DNA from: a virus
Strand: one strand, 5' to 3'
Length of the DNA stretch: 40,019 bases
Virus record (IMG/VR): IMGVR_UViG_3300045131_001374
Coordinates: 1-40,019 of that record
Part shown: positions 1 through 6,650 of the stretch, in pieces
Layout of the letters: each line of letters starts with the position of its first letter
Position numbering within the stretch: the first letter of the stretch is position 1
Made by a program: the position numbers and the translations under genes
Notes under the pieces: generated by a model
Databases searched by the model: none
Told to the model about the DNA's origin: nothing
The model's input: the letters and a program-made list of their open reading frames with translations, nothing else

Positions 1-150
1 GGGTACGCCTCGACCCTCACGGGCGGGGACGACTCGACCCTCACGGGCGGGAACGCCTCGACCCTCACGGGCGGGGACGCCTCGACCCTCACGGGCGGGA
101 ACGCCTCGACCCTCACGGGCGGGTACGCCTCGACCCTCACGGGCGGGGAC
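1..150 (+). repeat. 24-bp tandem repeat, right-hand block
   Basis: There are six full 24-bp units from position 7 to 150, preceded by a 6-base partial unit. Each encodes [A/D]STLTGG[D/N/Y]. The DNA is nearly invariant except at two codons: GCC or GAC at the first residue and GAC, AAC or TAC at the last. The same repeat closes the window at 39737-40019. Confidence 0.97.
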
Positions 151-336
151 GCCTCCGGATTCACTTTCAAATATTGGGATGGTAACAAATATCGCTTCGC
201 CCATGGCTACGTCGGTGAGGACGGCATTCTCCCTGGCGTCGCCTACAAGTGCGTGTCGGGCAAGTTGGTCCCGGTCGATCCCGTGAAGGCTGCGGAAGTC
301 GCGGCGCAGATTGAAGCCGGGAAGGTGTCCCCATGA
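1..336 (+). CDS. Octapeptide-repeat protein, C-terminal part (continues from 39350-40019)
   Basis: This is the 3' end of a gene whose 5' part lies at 39350-40019. It opens in frame inside six full STLTGG octapeptide units and then has a unique C-terminal region of about 61 residues that begins SGFTFKYWDGNKYRF and ends with TGA at 334-336. The aromatic, beta-rich sequence looks like a capping domain for a repeat solenoid. The next gene starts inside the stop (ATGA at 333). Butt-joining the last and first bases of the window puts the two parts out of frame; a one-base overlap restores the 24-bp unit and the frame. The link between the two parts is inferred from the shared repeat. Function is unknown. 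Confidence 0.8.
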   Translation, partial: GYASTLTGGDDSTLTGGNASTLTGGDASTLTGGNASTLTGGYASTLTGGDASGFTFKYWDGNKYRFAHGYVGEDGILPGVAYKCVSGKLVPVDPVKAAEVAAQIEAGKVSP

Positions 337-518
337 CCCACGTCCTGCGCGAAACACCCGCCGTCATTGGCGAGTACCGCAACCCCATCACCAACCCCTC
401 AAACCCCGGCGATGCTCCGGGGGTCACACTCACGGGGGTTTTGGTGACGTTGGGCGGGATTGCGATGGCGGTGCTGTTTGGGTGCGTGCTGGTCAATGGC
501 TGCGCGGGGGTGCTGTGA
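333..518 (+). CDS. Small single-span membrane protein
   Basis: A 61-residue protein with a hydrophilic, Pro/Asn-containing N-terminal 30 residues and a hydrophobic stretch from about residue 32 to the end (GVLVTLGGIAMAVLFGCVL) that should span the membrane once. The start overlaps the stop of the repeat protein (ATGA) and its own TGA overlaps the next ATG (TGATG), so it is probably translationally coupled on both sides. No family is recognised. A holin or superinfection-exclusion role is conceivable, but its place in the early/accessory operon, far from the endolysin, argues against a holin. Confidence 0.7.
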   Translation: MTHVLRETPAVIGEYRNPITNPSNPGDAPGVTLTGVLVTLGGIAMAVLFGCVLVNGCAGVL

Positions 519-832
519 TGCGCGATTCTGGCCCATGCCTTTGTGGAGGCTCAGATTGTCCGCGCTGCTTCCCGAACTCATGGAACATCTGCGAAACGTG
601 CGGCGGTGAAGGGGTCCTAACCGACTGCACCGAATGCGAGTTTGAGTCGCAGAAGGATGAGGATGGGGAGTGTCCGCATCGAGACGAGGAAGGTTGTCCG
701 GTGTGCGACGAGTGCGGCGGCGTGTCTGCGCAGGACGACGCGGACAACCTTGCGGAACAGAGGGCGGAGGCGCGTGCGGATCGTTTGGCGGATGAACGCG
801 ACGATCCCAGGAGTTACGATCATGACTACTGA
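518..832 (+). CDS. Cys-rich zinc-cluster protein
   Basis: A 104-residue protein whose first 75 residues carry several CxxC-type pairs (CLCGGSDCPRC, CETCGG, CPVCDECGG), a pattern typical of zinc-binding treble-clef or DnaJ-like knuckles. The C-terminal 30 residues are highly charged and probably helical. The ATG at 518 overlaps the TGA of the gene before it, and the end overlaps the exonuclease start at 822. The role is unknown. A nucleic-acid or protein-binding adaptor for the adjacent recombination genes is a guess from context only. Confidence 0.72.
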   Translation: MRDSGPCLCGGSDCPRCFPNSWNICETCGGEGVLTDCTECEFESQKDEDGECPHRDEEGCPVCDECGGVSAQDDADNLAEQRAEARADRLADERDDPRSYDHDY

Positions 833-1658
833 TCTGGAATACGCAGCACTGGACGCGATCAACGCCAGTTCCTTGAAAATCCTGTACCAGAAGTCGCCGC
901 TTCACTTCATGTATTCGCAGACCCACCCCCGTGAAGAAACCGCGTCGATGACGCTCGGGACTGCGGTACACATGGCGATCCTTGAGCCGGAACGGTTCGC
1001 GTCCTATTACATCGTCGCCCCGGATCTGGACAAGCGCGCGAAGGAATACAAGGCGTTTGTCGAGGCTTGCGGTGGACGTCCGTTCCTGTCCGCAGACCAG
1101 GCGGAAACGGTCCTTGCGATGCAGTCGGCGGTTGAGCGGTGCGAGGCTGCGCGTCCGTACCTGCTTGGCGGCGAAGCGGAAAAGGTGCTGACGTGGACCG
1201 ACGAGGAAACGGGCATCGCGTGCAAGGGGCGGTTGGACCTGTTGCTTGAGGACGGCACCATCGTTGACCTGAAAACCGCCCGCGACATCAGCGCGCGTCC
1301 GTTCGCGTCCGACGCCGCGAAGTACGGTTACTTGTTCAGCCTTGCTTTCTACCACGACGGTTGTGTGGCGTGCGGAATCGACCCGCCCGAAGTCGTCATG
1401 GTGGCGGCGGAAAACTCCGCGCCTTTCGACTGCATCGTTTACCGTGTGTGCGCGGACGACATCGACGTGGGGCGCGAGATGTACCGCACGGCGTTGACCC
1501 GCTTGGCGAAGTGCCGCGAAACGGGGCGGTGGCCGGGTCGGTTCGGCGTTGTGCAGGACTTCGTGCTTCCGCCTTGGGCGTATCCCGAGGAAAAGCCGGA
1601 AACGCTGCGCGGTTGGAAGGGGTTGGAGCAAGAAACGATGGAGGCTTCGGATGAGTGA
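822..1658 (+). CDS. RecB/RecE-type PD-(D/E)XK exonuclease (DUF3799-like)
   Basis: A 278-residue protein resembling phage exodeoxyribonuclease VIII-like nucleases, which resect double-stranded DNA ends for single-strand annealing recombination. Visible motifs are GTAVH at 46-50 (the helical motif before the core), GRLDLL with D139, and VDLKTA with D149 and K151, followed by a Tyr-rich helix (Y168-Y177) in the place of the QxxxY motif. The ATG at 822 has AGGAG about nine bases upstream; an in-frame ATG at 792 has no ribosome site. It overlaps the next gene by 8 bp, which is probably its annealing or ssDNA-binding partner. The family call is from motifs. Confidence 0.85.
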   Translation: MTTDLEYAALDAINASSLKILYQKSPLHFMYSQTHPREETASMTLGTAVHMAILEPERFASYYIVAPDLDKRAKEYKAFVEACGGRPFLSADQAETVLAMQSAVERCEAARPYLLGGEAEKVLTWTDEETGIACKGRLDLLLEDGTIVDLKTARDISARPFASDAAKYGYLFSLAFYHDGCVACGIDPPEVVMVAAENSAPFDCIVYRVCADDIDVGREMYRTALTRLAKCRETGRWPGRFGVVQDFVLPPWAYPEEKPETLRGWKGLEQETMEASDE

Positions 1659-2097
1659 TCATGTGGACGGACCCGCGCAGGAACCGGAAGCAATCTCCTA
1701 CCGTGAAATGCGGTCCAGCGTCTACCTGACAGCCGAGGACTTGAAGAATAAGCCTCGTGTCGCAAAGGCGTTGAAGGTTACGCTGCGGGGCTTGCTTGAC
1801 GAAAAGGGTGCGATTCAGACTCGCGGTGTAGTCAAGCTGGATTTCACCAAGTTCTGTAAGGATTGGATTCTCAACGTGACCAACGCGGTCTGTTGTGAGG
1901 CGATGTTCGGCGCGGACCCTCGCGCGATGGTCGGGAAGCGCATCACGCTCGCCCCCGAAATGGATCGGTTGCAGGGCAAGCCCACGATGTGCGTGCGGGT
2001 TGTGGGCAGTCCCGACATCGACAAGGACTTTGACTGCACGATCAAACTCCCACGTAAGACCGCGAAGGTGAAGCGGTTGACCAAGACGGTTCTGTAA
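1651..2097 (+). CDS. Conserved phage protein, possible ssDNA-binding/annealing partner of the exonuclease
   Basis: A 148-residue protein overlapping the exonuclease by 8 bp. Residues in the middle read W-x-LNVTNA followed by MFGADPRAMVGKRITL. This combination (Asn-Thr-Asn turn, then a GDD/GAD-x-x-x-W/VGK loop) is one I associate with uncharacterised phage proteins found beside exonucleases or recombinases; a beta-rich OB-like fold is plausible. The very basic end (KTAKVKRLTK) fits nucleic-acid contact. No catalytic motif is seen, and it lacks the features of a classical RecT. The assignment to recombination rests on the operon position. Confidence 0.72.
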   Translation: MSDHVDGPAQEPEAISYREMRSSVYLTAEDLKNKPRVAKALKVTLRGLLDEKGAIQTRGVVKLDFTKFCKDWILNVTNAVCCEAMFGADPRAMVGKRITLAPEMDRLQGKPTMCVRVVGSPDIDKDFDCTIKLPRKTAKVKRLTKTVL

Positions 2098-2106
2098 CCC
2101 TTGCGA

Positions 2107-2167
2107 GGGCGGTTGGGTAGGGGACGGCGCGCGACGTGCCCGGTGGGTTCGATTCCCACGCTGCCCG
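2107..2167 (+). other. tRNA-like element lacking a D arm
   Basis: The segment can fold with a 7-bp acceptor-like stem (GGGCGGT at 2107-2113 with GCTGCCC at 2160-2166, two G-U pairs), a hairpin in the anticodon-arm place (GGGGACG with CGTGCCC, one mismatch, 8-base loop) and an excellent T arm (GTGGG-TTCGATT-CCCAC at 2143-2159). Only six bases lie between the acceptor stem and the hairpin, so there is no D arm, and no CCA follows. It fills the 115-bp gap between two co-directional genes. It may be a decayed tRNA, a tRNA mimic, or a tRNA 3'-end copy left by integration. Confidence 0.55.
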
Positions 2168-2212
2168 CTGTGGTTTTTGACCCCGCCGCGTGCGGGTGTG
2201 GGGAGGGGTGTG

Positions 2213-2992
2213 ATGAGTGACCAGCCGAAACTTGTTGCCATGTCCGACATCTCCAAACGATGCGCGATTGGCGCTACCGTTAGCAGAAGCGCTTGGCACA
2301 GCCGCGTTGTCGATGCGTTTCCCCGGAACGAGCGTATTCCGATTGCGGGAGTTTTGTACGTTACCAAGGCAAACGCAGACAAGCGGATCCCCATCCTTGT
2401 CAAAAAATGGGCCGAAAAAGACGCCGCCTCCACAAAGGCTCTTTCGGATGCGTTGGCTGTGCCGGTTGTCAAAGTGACGGATCCAGCCGCCGTCTTGCCC
2501 GCGCCTGCGAAGTCCGACGATTCGTACAGTGTGCCTGCGCAGCCATGTGGGTTGCGTGTAGCCGACGTTGCGCCCGCGGTTCGTGAGCGCCAGATCAAGG
2601 TGTTTCCGACGAATCCAAAGGACGTGTTTCGCATGGTCCTGGAGTGCTTCGAGACTTACCGAGGCACGGACCGATGCGTGCGCTTCGTTGGCCTTGATAG
2701 GCATCAGCGCGCGGAGGTGATGGATCACAAGGCGAGGGCGTTGGAATACGGAATTCTGTTGATTGAGGATCCGGGTCGCCCCGGAGGACGTAACGTGATT
2801 AACGCACTCTCGCTGCCTCCCTACGAAGGCGAGATGATCCATCGTGGGCACACGCTTGCGGCCGAGCAGCGGGCAGAACGCGCCGCGGTGGTCAGGTCGC
2901 TGGGCGCAATCAACGCCGCTGTGGAACGTCTTGCAGCAGCATGGGAACGGACGGATTCGGAACTCGCCAGCAACGAACCGCAGGGGGCGTAA
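2213..2992 (+). CDS. Unknown protein, possible HTH at N-terminus
   Basis: A 259-residue protein that I do not recognise. The ATG at 2213 follows a strong purine block (GGGGAGGGG) four bases upstream. Residues 1-60 are basic with a Ser/Arg-rich helical segment and could hold a helix-turn-helix. Residues about 85-115 are Pro/Ala/Asp-rich and look like a linker. The second half is a compact alpha/beta-looking region (KVFPTNPKDVFRMVLECFE onward) ending in a long charged helix (RAERAAVVRSLGAINAAVER). The stop overlaps the next start (TAATG). Confidence 0.72.
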   Translation: MSDQPKLVAMSDISKRCAIGATVSRSAWHSRVVDAFPRNERIPIAGVLYVTKANADKRIPILVKKWAEKDAASTKALSDALAVPVVKVTDPAAVLPAPAKSDDSYSVPAQPCGLRVADVAPAVRERQIKVFPTNPKDVFRMVLECFETYRGTDRCVRFVGLDRHQRAEVMDHKARALEYGILLIEDPGRPGGRNVINALSLPPYEGEMIHRGHTLAAEQRAERAAVVRSLGAINAAVERLAAAWERTDSELASNEPQGA

Positions 2993-3276
2993 TGACCCAC
3001 GCCGAAACGACCCGCGCCCTGTCCCGTGCCCGCTCGGAATCGGACGCCCCTCGCCGTCTGTGCGAGGCGTATGCGGACCGGGACGCGGGAAGGGTCGCGA
3101 TGGCGGTGCGGCGGTTGGAAGTCCTTGGGGTGAGTATCCCGAGGTTGACTCGCGCGGCGACAATGCCGCCGACGCGCATCCCTGAACGCCAACCCAAGGC
3201 GGGATGCGCTGCGCTCTTTTCGGACCGGGACGATGCGCGCAGCCCTTCCGTGCGTGCGTCGGGGGTCCGAGTGTGA
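2992..3276 (+). CDS. Small Arg-rich unknown protein
   Basis: A 94-residue protein with an Arg/Ala-rich helical N-terminal half and a basic, Pro/Ser-containing C-terminal half. The start is chosen at 2992 because its ATG overlaps the TAA of the preceding gene. The stop overlaps a GTG of a possible 24-codon reading frame (GTGA at 3273). No family, transmembrane segment or metal site is evident. Charge suggests nucleic-acid binding, but this is weak. Confidence 0.6.
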   Translation: MTHAETTRALSRARSESDAPRRLCEAYADRDAGRVAMAVRRLEVLGVSIPRLTRAATMPPTRIPERQPKAGCAALFSDRDDARSPSVRASGVRV

Positions 3277-3347
3277 ACGGTCGGGGGCGGGGGGATTACG
3301 ATCCGGACAAACCCCGCTCCCGGCTGTCGAGGATTGACGCGGCGTGA
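3273..3347 (+). CDS. Possible 24-residue micro-ORF linking its neighbours
   Basis: A GTG at 3273 overlaps the TGA of the preceding gene (GTGA), and this frame ends in a TGA that itself overlaps the GTG at 3344 of the next gene (GTGA again). It would encode a 24-residue Arg/Asp/Gly-rich peptide starting MNGRGRGDYDPDKP. The exact double overlap copies the coupling used throughout this operon and closes an otherwise empty 67-bp gap. It could be a real peptide or just a re-initiation bridge. Confidence 0.4.
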   Translation: MNGRGRGDYDPDKPRSRLSRIDAA

Positions 3348-3652
3348 GTCGCAAGGGGGATAGGGTGATCACGTTGACCGATACGCTGTCAGTCGAATGG
3401 GACGGGGCTTGTTGGGTTCTGACGCAGACGCTTCCGGTGCGCAAGCGCGACAAGGCCACCGGAAAATTGGCAACGGAGGCGACGGCGGAACGCGCCAAGC
3501 AAAGGTACTACCCGAGGCTTGCGGACGCCTGCAAGGTTGCTATGGACCTTTCAGGGGTCGATTGTGCGACCCTCGCGGAAGTGGTGGCGGAATGGAACAA
3601 GGTGACGAAGGCGGTCAAGGGGATTGCGGACGGGATGGGGGTAGCGCGATGA
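3344..3652 (+). CDS. Small phage protein of unknown function
   Basis: A 102-residue protein from the GTG at 3344, or 95 residues from a second GTG at 3365 that has a better purine tract (AGGGGG) just upstream. The core begins ITLTDTLSVEWDG and has a WVLTQTLPVRKRDKATGK strand-turn-strand, then a helical half with YYPRLADAC. This layout (beta-hairpin with a conserved Trp, then a YYP-helix) is common in short phage early proteins without assigned function. The stop overlaps the next ATG (ATGA at 3649). Confidence 0.7.
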   Translation: MSRKGDRVITLTDTLSVEWDGACWVLTQTLPVRKRDKATGKLATEATAERAKQRYYPRLADACKVAMDLSGVDCATLAEVVAEWNKVTKAVKGIADGMGVAR

Positions 3653-3969
3653 ATACGAAGCCCTGGCTCCTATCCACCCCCGACGGTCTGACCCCAGCAC
3701 AAGAGCGGGATTGGGAAAGTATGAGGGGGGAGATTGAGAGGTTGACCGCCTCCGAATCCCTGTGCCTCGCCGCCCACGCCGTGACCACGGAACTCGCGGA
3801 TGGGTTGCGGGGTGAGAACATGATGTTGCGCGCGCGCCTCTCCACCGTCCGCGCGACCCTGTCCCGCCGCCCGTCCGATTCGGTGGCGGGTTGTTCCCCG
3901 GACTATGCGGATTGGGCGGAAAGGTTGATTGAGGAAGCCAAGGTGGAATGCGGGGAGGTTACGCCATGA
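3649..3969 (+). CDS. Small coiled-coil protein of unknown function
   Basis: A 106-residue acidic protein. Residues about 18-65 form a strong amphipathic helix (ERDWESMRGEIERL, then GENMMLRARLSTVRATL) suited to a coiled coil. A C-terminal helix WAERLIEEAKVE follows a short SPDYADW motif, a motif often seen in small phage proteins with coiled coils. It is coupled by ATGA overlaps to the genes on both sides. No enzymatic motif is seen. Confidence 0.68.
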   Translation: MNTKPWLLSTPDGLTPAQERDWESMRGEIERLTASESLCLAAHAVTTELADGLRGENMMLRARLSTVRATLSRRPSDSVAGCSPDYADWAERLIEEAKVECGEVTP

Positions 3970-4082
3970 GCGAAGGGGATGATGCTCGCGAGCTGGAGCG
4001 GGACGGTAGTGGGGTGCTTTGGGGACAGCCTACACTGTTCCTCGCCGTCCTCGCCGCCATGCGCGCGGAGGGAACGAGATGA
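3966..4082 (+). CDS. 38-residue peptide
   Basis: An ATG at 3966 overlaps the stop of the preceding gene (ATGA), and the reading frame ends at 4080-4082, overlapping the next ATG at 4079 (ATGA). It encodes a 38-residue peptide with an acidic N-terminal half and a short hydrophobic C-terminal helix (GQPTLFLAVLAAMRAEG). The perfect double coupling is the main reason to call it a gene. Function is unknown. Confidence 0.6.
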   Translation: MSEGDDARELERDGSGVLWGQPTLFLAVLAAMRAEGTR

Positions 4083-4333
4083 CCCGCACCCTCACGATTG
4101 AATCCCCGGAGTGCGAGTCCGAAACCTGCCGGTGCCCCTATCTCGCGCCGGAGGGGACAACCGAAGATGCCTGCGTGTGTTGGGGTGTGGAGGGTGACAT
4201 CCTCGGCATGGGTAGGTCCGTGGTGGACGATGGACCGGGGACCGAACCGCCACGGTACTCCCGGCACGTTGACTGCCCGTTTGGGGCGCGGGCGATTGCA
4301 ATCACCATGACGGCGAGGCGAGCGAGTAGATGA
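4079..4333 (+). CDS. Small Cys-containing protein of unknown function
   Basis: An 84-residue protein with paired cysteines in the first half (CESETCRCPYL and CVCW) and a further CPF near the end, consistent with a small zinc site. The acidic middle (GVEGDILGMG) and a short basic tail follow. ATGA overlaps join it to both neighbours. It belongs to the string of small, unassigned proteins before the integrase. Confidence 0.62.
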   Translation: MTRTLTIESPECESETCRCPYLAPEGTTEDACVCWGVEGDILGMGRSVVDDGPGTEPPRYSRHVDCPFGARAIAITMTARRASR

Positions 4334-4596
4334 CCACCCGCCGTCACCACGTCTGCCCATGCTGCGGGACACGCCTCGCGGATGGTGCTACGCTTGCCAT
4401 CGTCGTTCTTCGGCAGGGCGAGGAGCATCCATGGGACGCGGCGGAACCGGTGCCTACGACGGTCGGATCACGATCCGCGTCGCGTGTTGGGTGGGGCGGT
4501 GGCGCGTCATCAAGCGCGAAGGGCCGGGACCGAGCGGACGCCGTGTTGTCACGGTGGGCAGCAGAACCGAAGCGGACTCGCTTGCCGCAGACCTGA
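4330..4596 (+). CDS. Half zinc ribbon, probably frameshifted; overlaps integrase
   Basis: The ATG at 4330 is coupled to the gene before it (ATGA). The first residues contain VCPCCG, half of a zinc ribbon. In the -1 frame the same DNA encodes RGWCYACHRR, the missing second CxxC, and that frame runs straight into the integrase. A single extra base after about 4368 would give one complete ribbon, CPCCG-(7)-WCYACH. In the frame as found, residues after about 30 look like an out-of-frame shadow of the integrase and overlap it by 166 bp. So it is probably a damaged gene, a sequencing error or a programmed shift. Confidence 0.45.
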   Translation: MTTRRHHVCPCCGTRLADGATLAIVVLRQGEEHPWDAAEPVPTTVGSRSASRVGWGGGASSSAKGRDRADAVLSRWAAEPKRTRLPQT

Positions 4597-5651
4597 TCGC
4601 CGCCATTGACGCGGGACGACTCGCCGCCCTCCGTTCCGGTCCCGAGCCAACCACCATCGCAGATGCCCTGAACCGACACGTTGACGCTGTGGATGCGCGG
4701 GTCAAGGTCGGCAAGAACCGCCCCGGCAACGCCGAATGGACCCGCGCCATGGTCAAGCCGTTGCTCACCACCCTCGGGACCGTGCGCCTCCAGGACGTGA
4801 CGGACGCGACCGCGGAACTGTACGCGCGGGACCGCATCGCCCTTGGTAAACGTCCCGCGTCCGTGTGGGGTGAACTGCGGACCCTGCGATCCGCCCTGAT
4901 TCTCGCCGTCGCGCAGGGGTGGATGGACCTGCCAGTGACCACAACTATTCCCGCGATGTTCCGCTACCTGACCCCGGATCAACTAGGGGACGCGCGGGAA
5001 ATCCAATGGCTGCGGACGGGCGAAGTTGGTCCGTTCCTGACCGCCGCCCATTCAACCCAACCCGCGCCCGTGGTCCTCGCGTACCTGATCGCCCTTCACG
5101 CGGGATTGCGTGGCGGGGAGGTCCTGGCGTTGCAGTGGAGCGATTGGTTGAAGCGGGACCGGGAACTGTCCATCCGTCGCGAGAAAGCCGCCATCGGGTA
5201 CAAGGTGAAGGCGGGCAAGGCTCGGATCGTCCCGGTGACGGGCGAACTGCACGCGGCGTTGACCGAGGAATGGGTGCGGCAGGGACAACCAGGCGCGGAC
5301 GGGTGGATCACTGCGCGTCTTGACGGGGGCCGCCGCACATCCACCGACTCCCTGACCGATACCGTCCATCAGACGTGCGCGAGCGCGGGCGTCACGCGCG
5401 TCACGTTCCATGGACTGCGGCACACGTTTGCGACCCTCGCCCTTGCATCCGGGGCGCTGTCGTTGGTCGAGGTGTCCCGCATCCTTGGGCACGCCTCGGT
5501 CGATTTCACGGCGCGCCTGTACGTCCACGTCGAACGCCGACGCCTCGCGGACGGGGTTGATCGGTTGGCGGCGTTCTACGGGTGCGAATCTGCTAATCAG
5601 GGTGCTAACGTGCTAACGGTGGCACGCGGAACCGCCCGTGATGATGCGTGA
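4431..5651 (+). CDS. int: Tyrosine-family site-specific integrase
   Basis: A 406-residue tyrosine recombinase that would integrate the circular phage DNA at attB. The N-terminal 60 residues form a basic arm-binding-like region, residues about 75-180 a SAM-like core-binding domain, and 190-390 the catalytic domain. Catalytic residues are R227 (HAGLRGGEVLAL), a lysine in KVKAGKARIVPV (258-263), H327 and R330 (HGLRHTF), H354 (LGHAS) and the nucleophile Y364 (ARLYVHV). The start at 4431 has GAGGAG six bases upstream. It is the last gene of the rightward operon, followed by a repeat-rich region that may contain attP. Confidence 0.95.
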   Translation: MGRGGTGAYDGRITIRVACWVGRWRVIKREGPGPSGRRVVTVGSRTEADSLAADLIAAIDAGRLAALRSGPEPTTIADALNRHVDAVDARVKVGKNRPGNAEWTRAMVKPLLTTLGTVRLQDVTDATAELYARDRIALGKRPASVWGELRTLRSALILAVAQGWMDLPVTTTIPAMFRYLTPDQLGDAREIQWLRTGEVGPFLTAAHSTQPAPVVLAYLIALHAGLRGGEVLALQWSDWLKRDRELSIRREKAAIGYKVKAGKARIVPVTGELHAALTEEWVRQGQPGADGWITARLDGGRRTSTDSLTDTVHQTCASAGVTRVTFHGLRHTFATLALASGALSLVEVSRILGHASVDFTARLYVHVERRRLADGVDRLAAFYGCESANQGANVLTVARGTARDDA

Positions 5652-5935
5652 AGTTCGCGCGGAAAATTGCCTGCAGTGCAAGCGTTGCAACGAGGAAATA
5701 CGGTAGGTTGCGCGGGCGACTCTGCTAACGGATCGGGGAAGTTCCCGGAAGGTTGGGGGTGAAGTTTGCGGGTAGTGTTGACCGCAAGATGCTGGCGTTT
5801 CACCACCAACGGTTTTTTCAGCGAATGGTGAAAACGCAACGGTTGTCGCAGACTAAACCAGCGAGGTTTATCGACTTGCCGTTTCGCGCTGCAACCGGGG
5901 GTGCGGGTACGGGTTGCGGGGAGGATTGGCAAGTC
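5591..5935. other. Candidate attP/intergenic region between convergent operons
   Basis: The rightward integrase and the leftward late operon meet here; 5652-5933 is non-coding. TGCTAACG occurs at 5603, 5611 and 5723, with a near-copy TGCTAATC at 5591, as direct repeats suited to integrase arm sites. A perfect inverted repeat TAAACC-AGCGA-GGTTTA lies at 5854-5870, suited to a core site or a protein-binding palindrome. TTTCACCA (5798-5805) is mirrored by TGGTGAAA (5826-5833). GACTTGCC (5873) pairs with GGCAAGTC (5928) around an inner GCAACC/GGTTGC pair, giving a structured end for late mRNA. No clear U-run terminator is seen. Confidence 0.45.
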
Positions 5936-6620
5936 AGAGAGGCTTGACCAACCGCACGGTGTAGACGGTCTGATGCGTGTTCGCCACGTCCGCAGTCCCG
6001 AACCAACCCCCGCCCGTCGCGCCCGTAACGATGTCCTTCAACACTTCGACCACCACCTGAAAACCCTTCGCGGTGGCGCACTGAATGAAACAGTCCTTGA
6101 TGGCATCGCTGTTCGCCGTCCCCGCGATACCGTCCGCAGCCGCCTCGACTCCGCAGGTAATCGCGCACCCGCCCGCGTCAAGCCCGATGCTCGCGTACTT
6201 CTGCTGCGTGGCATTCAACGGACCGGCGCAACCCACAAGGAACTGAGCGCCACCCTGCCCGCGAGTCTCGCGCGCAACCGCCGCCGCCCAATTCAGGCGG
6301 GTATTGTTGTCGGCACGGACGACCTCGCCAGCGCCCGTTTCAGCCCCGTAAACCTCCGGGGAGGGCAAGGACACGTCGGGGACGACGGAAGGGGCGGGAA
6401 GGTCAACAGGGCAACTCGTGCCCGTGCAAGTGGGGGTCGCGTTCGGCGCTACCAAGGGCAGAACCTGCGACACGCACGTCAGGAACAGGACCGCGATGGT
6501 CAACGCGGTTGTGATACTGCCCGCGACCTGTCCGATGGTCGCGTTGCGGGTGAGGAACAGGAAGTTCTTGATGCTGTCCACAACGGACGCGGTCGGCGCG
6601 GGAATCTGAATCTGTGCCAT
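5934..6620 (-). CDS. Cys-rich membrane-anchored protein in the lysis cassette
   Basis: A 228-residue protein, last gene of the leftward late operon. Residues about 28-58 hold a hydrophobic segment (GSITTALTIAVLFLTC) after a polar N-terminus, predicting one membrane span. The remaining 170 residues carry many cysteines (for example CTGTSC, CAITCG, CFIQCA) and would be disulfide-rich if periplasmic. The start has AGGAG seven bases upstream. Position next to the endolysin and the XhlA-like protein suggests a role in lysis (holin-like or spanin-like), but no family is recognised and no lipobox is present. Confidence 0.7.
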   Translation of the reverse strand: MAQIQIPAPTASVVDSIKNFLFLTRNATIGQVAGSITTALTIAVLFLTCVSQVLPLVAPNATPTCTGTSCPVDLPAPSVVPDVSLPSPEVYGAETGAGEVVRADNNTRLNWAAAVARETRGQGGAQFLVGCAGPLNATQQKYASIGLDAGGCAITCGVEAAADGIAGTANSDAIKDCFIQCATAKGFQVVVEVLKDIVTGATGGGWFGTADVANTHQTVYTVRLVKPL

Positions 6621-6650
6621 GATGATTCTCCTGTCCCGATTGGGGGACGG

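Noticed and set aside
399-1631. 410-codon minus-strand frame
   Set aside because: Shadow of the exonuclease and neighbours; Arg/His-rich with no domain, and runs against the coupled + strand genes.
1815-2159. Minus-strand frame beginning MGIEPT
   Set aside because: This peptide is the usual false product of reading a tRNA T arm backwards; it supports the tRNA-like element instead.
5798-5833. Intrinsic terminator for the integrase transcript
   Set aside because: The T-run (5813-5818) lies in the loop of the inverted repeat and not after the stem, so it does not form a proper terminator.
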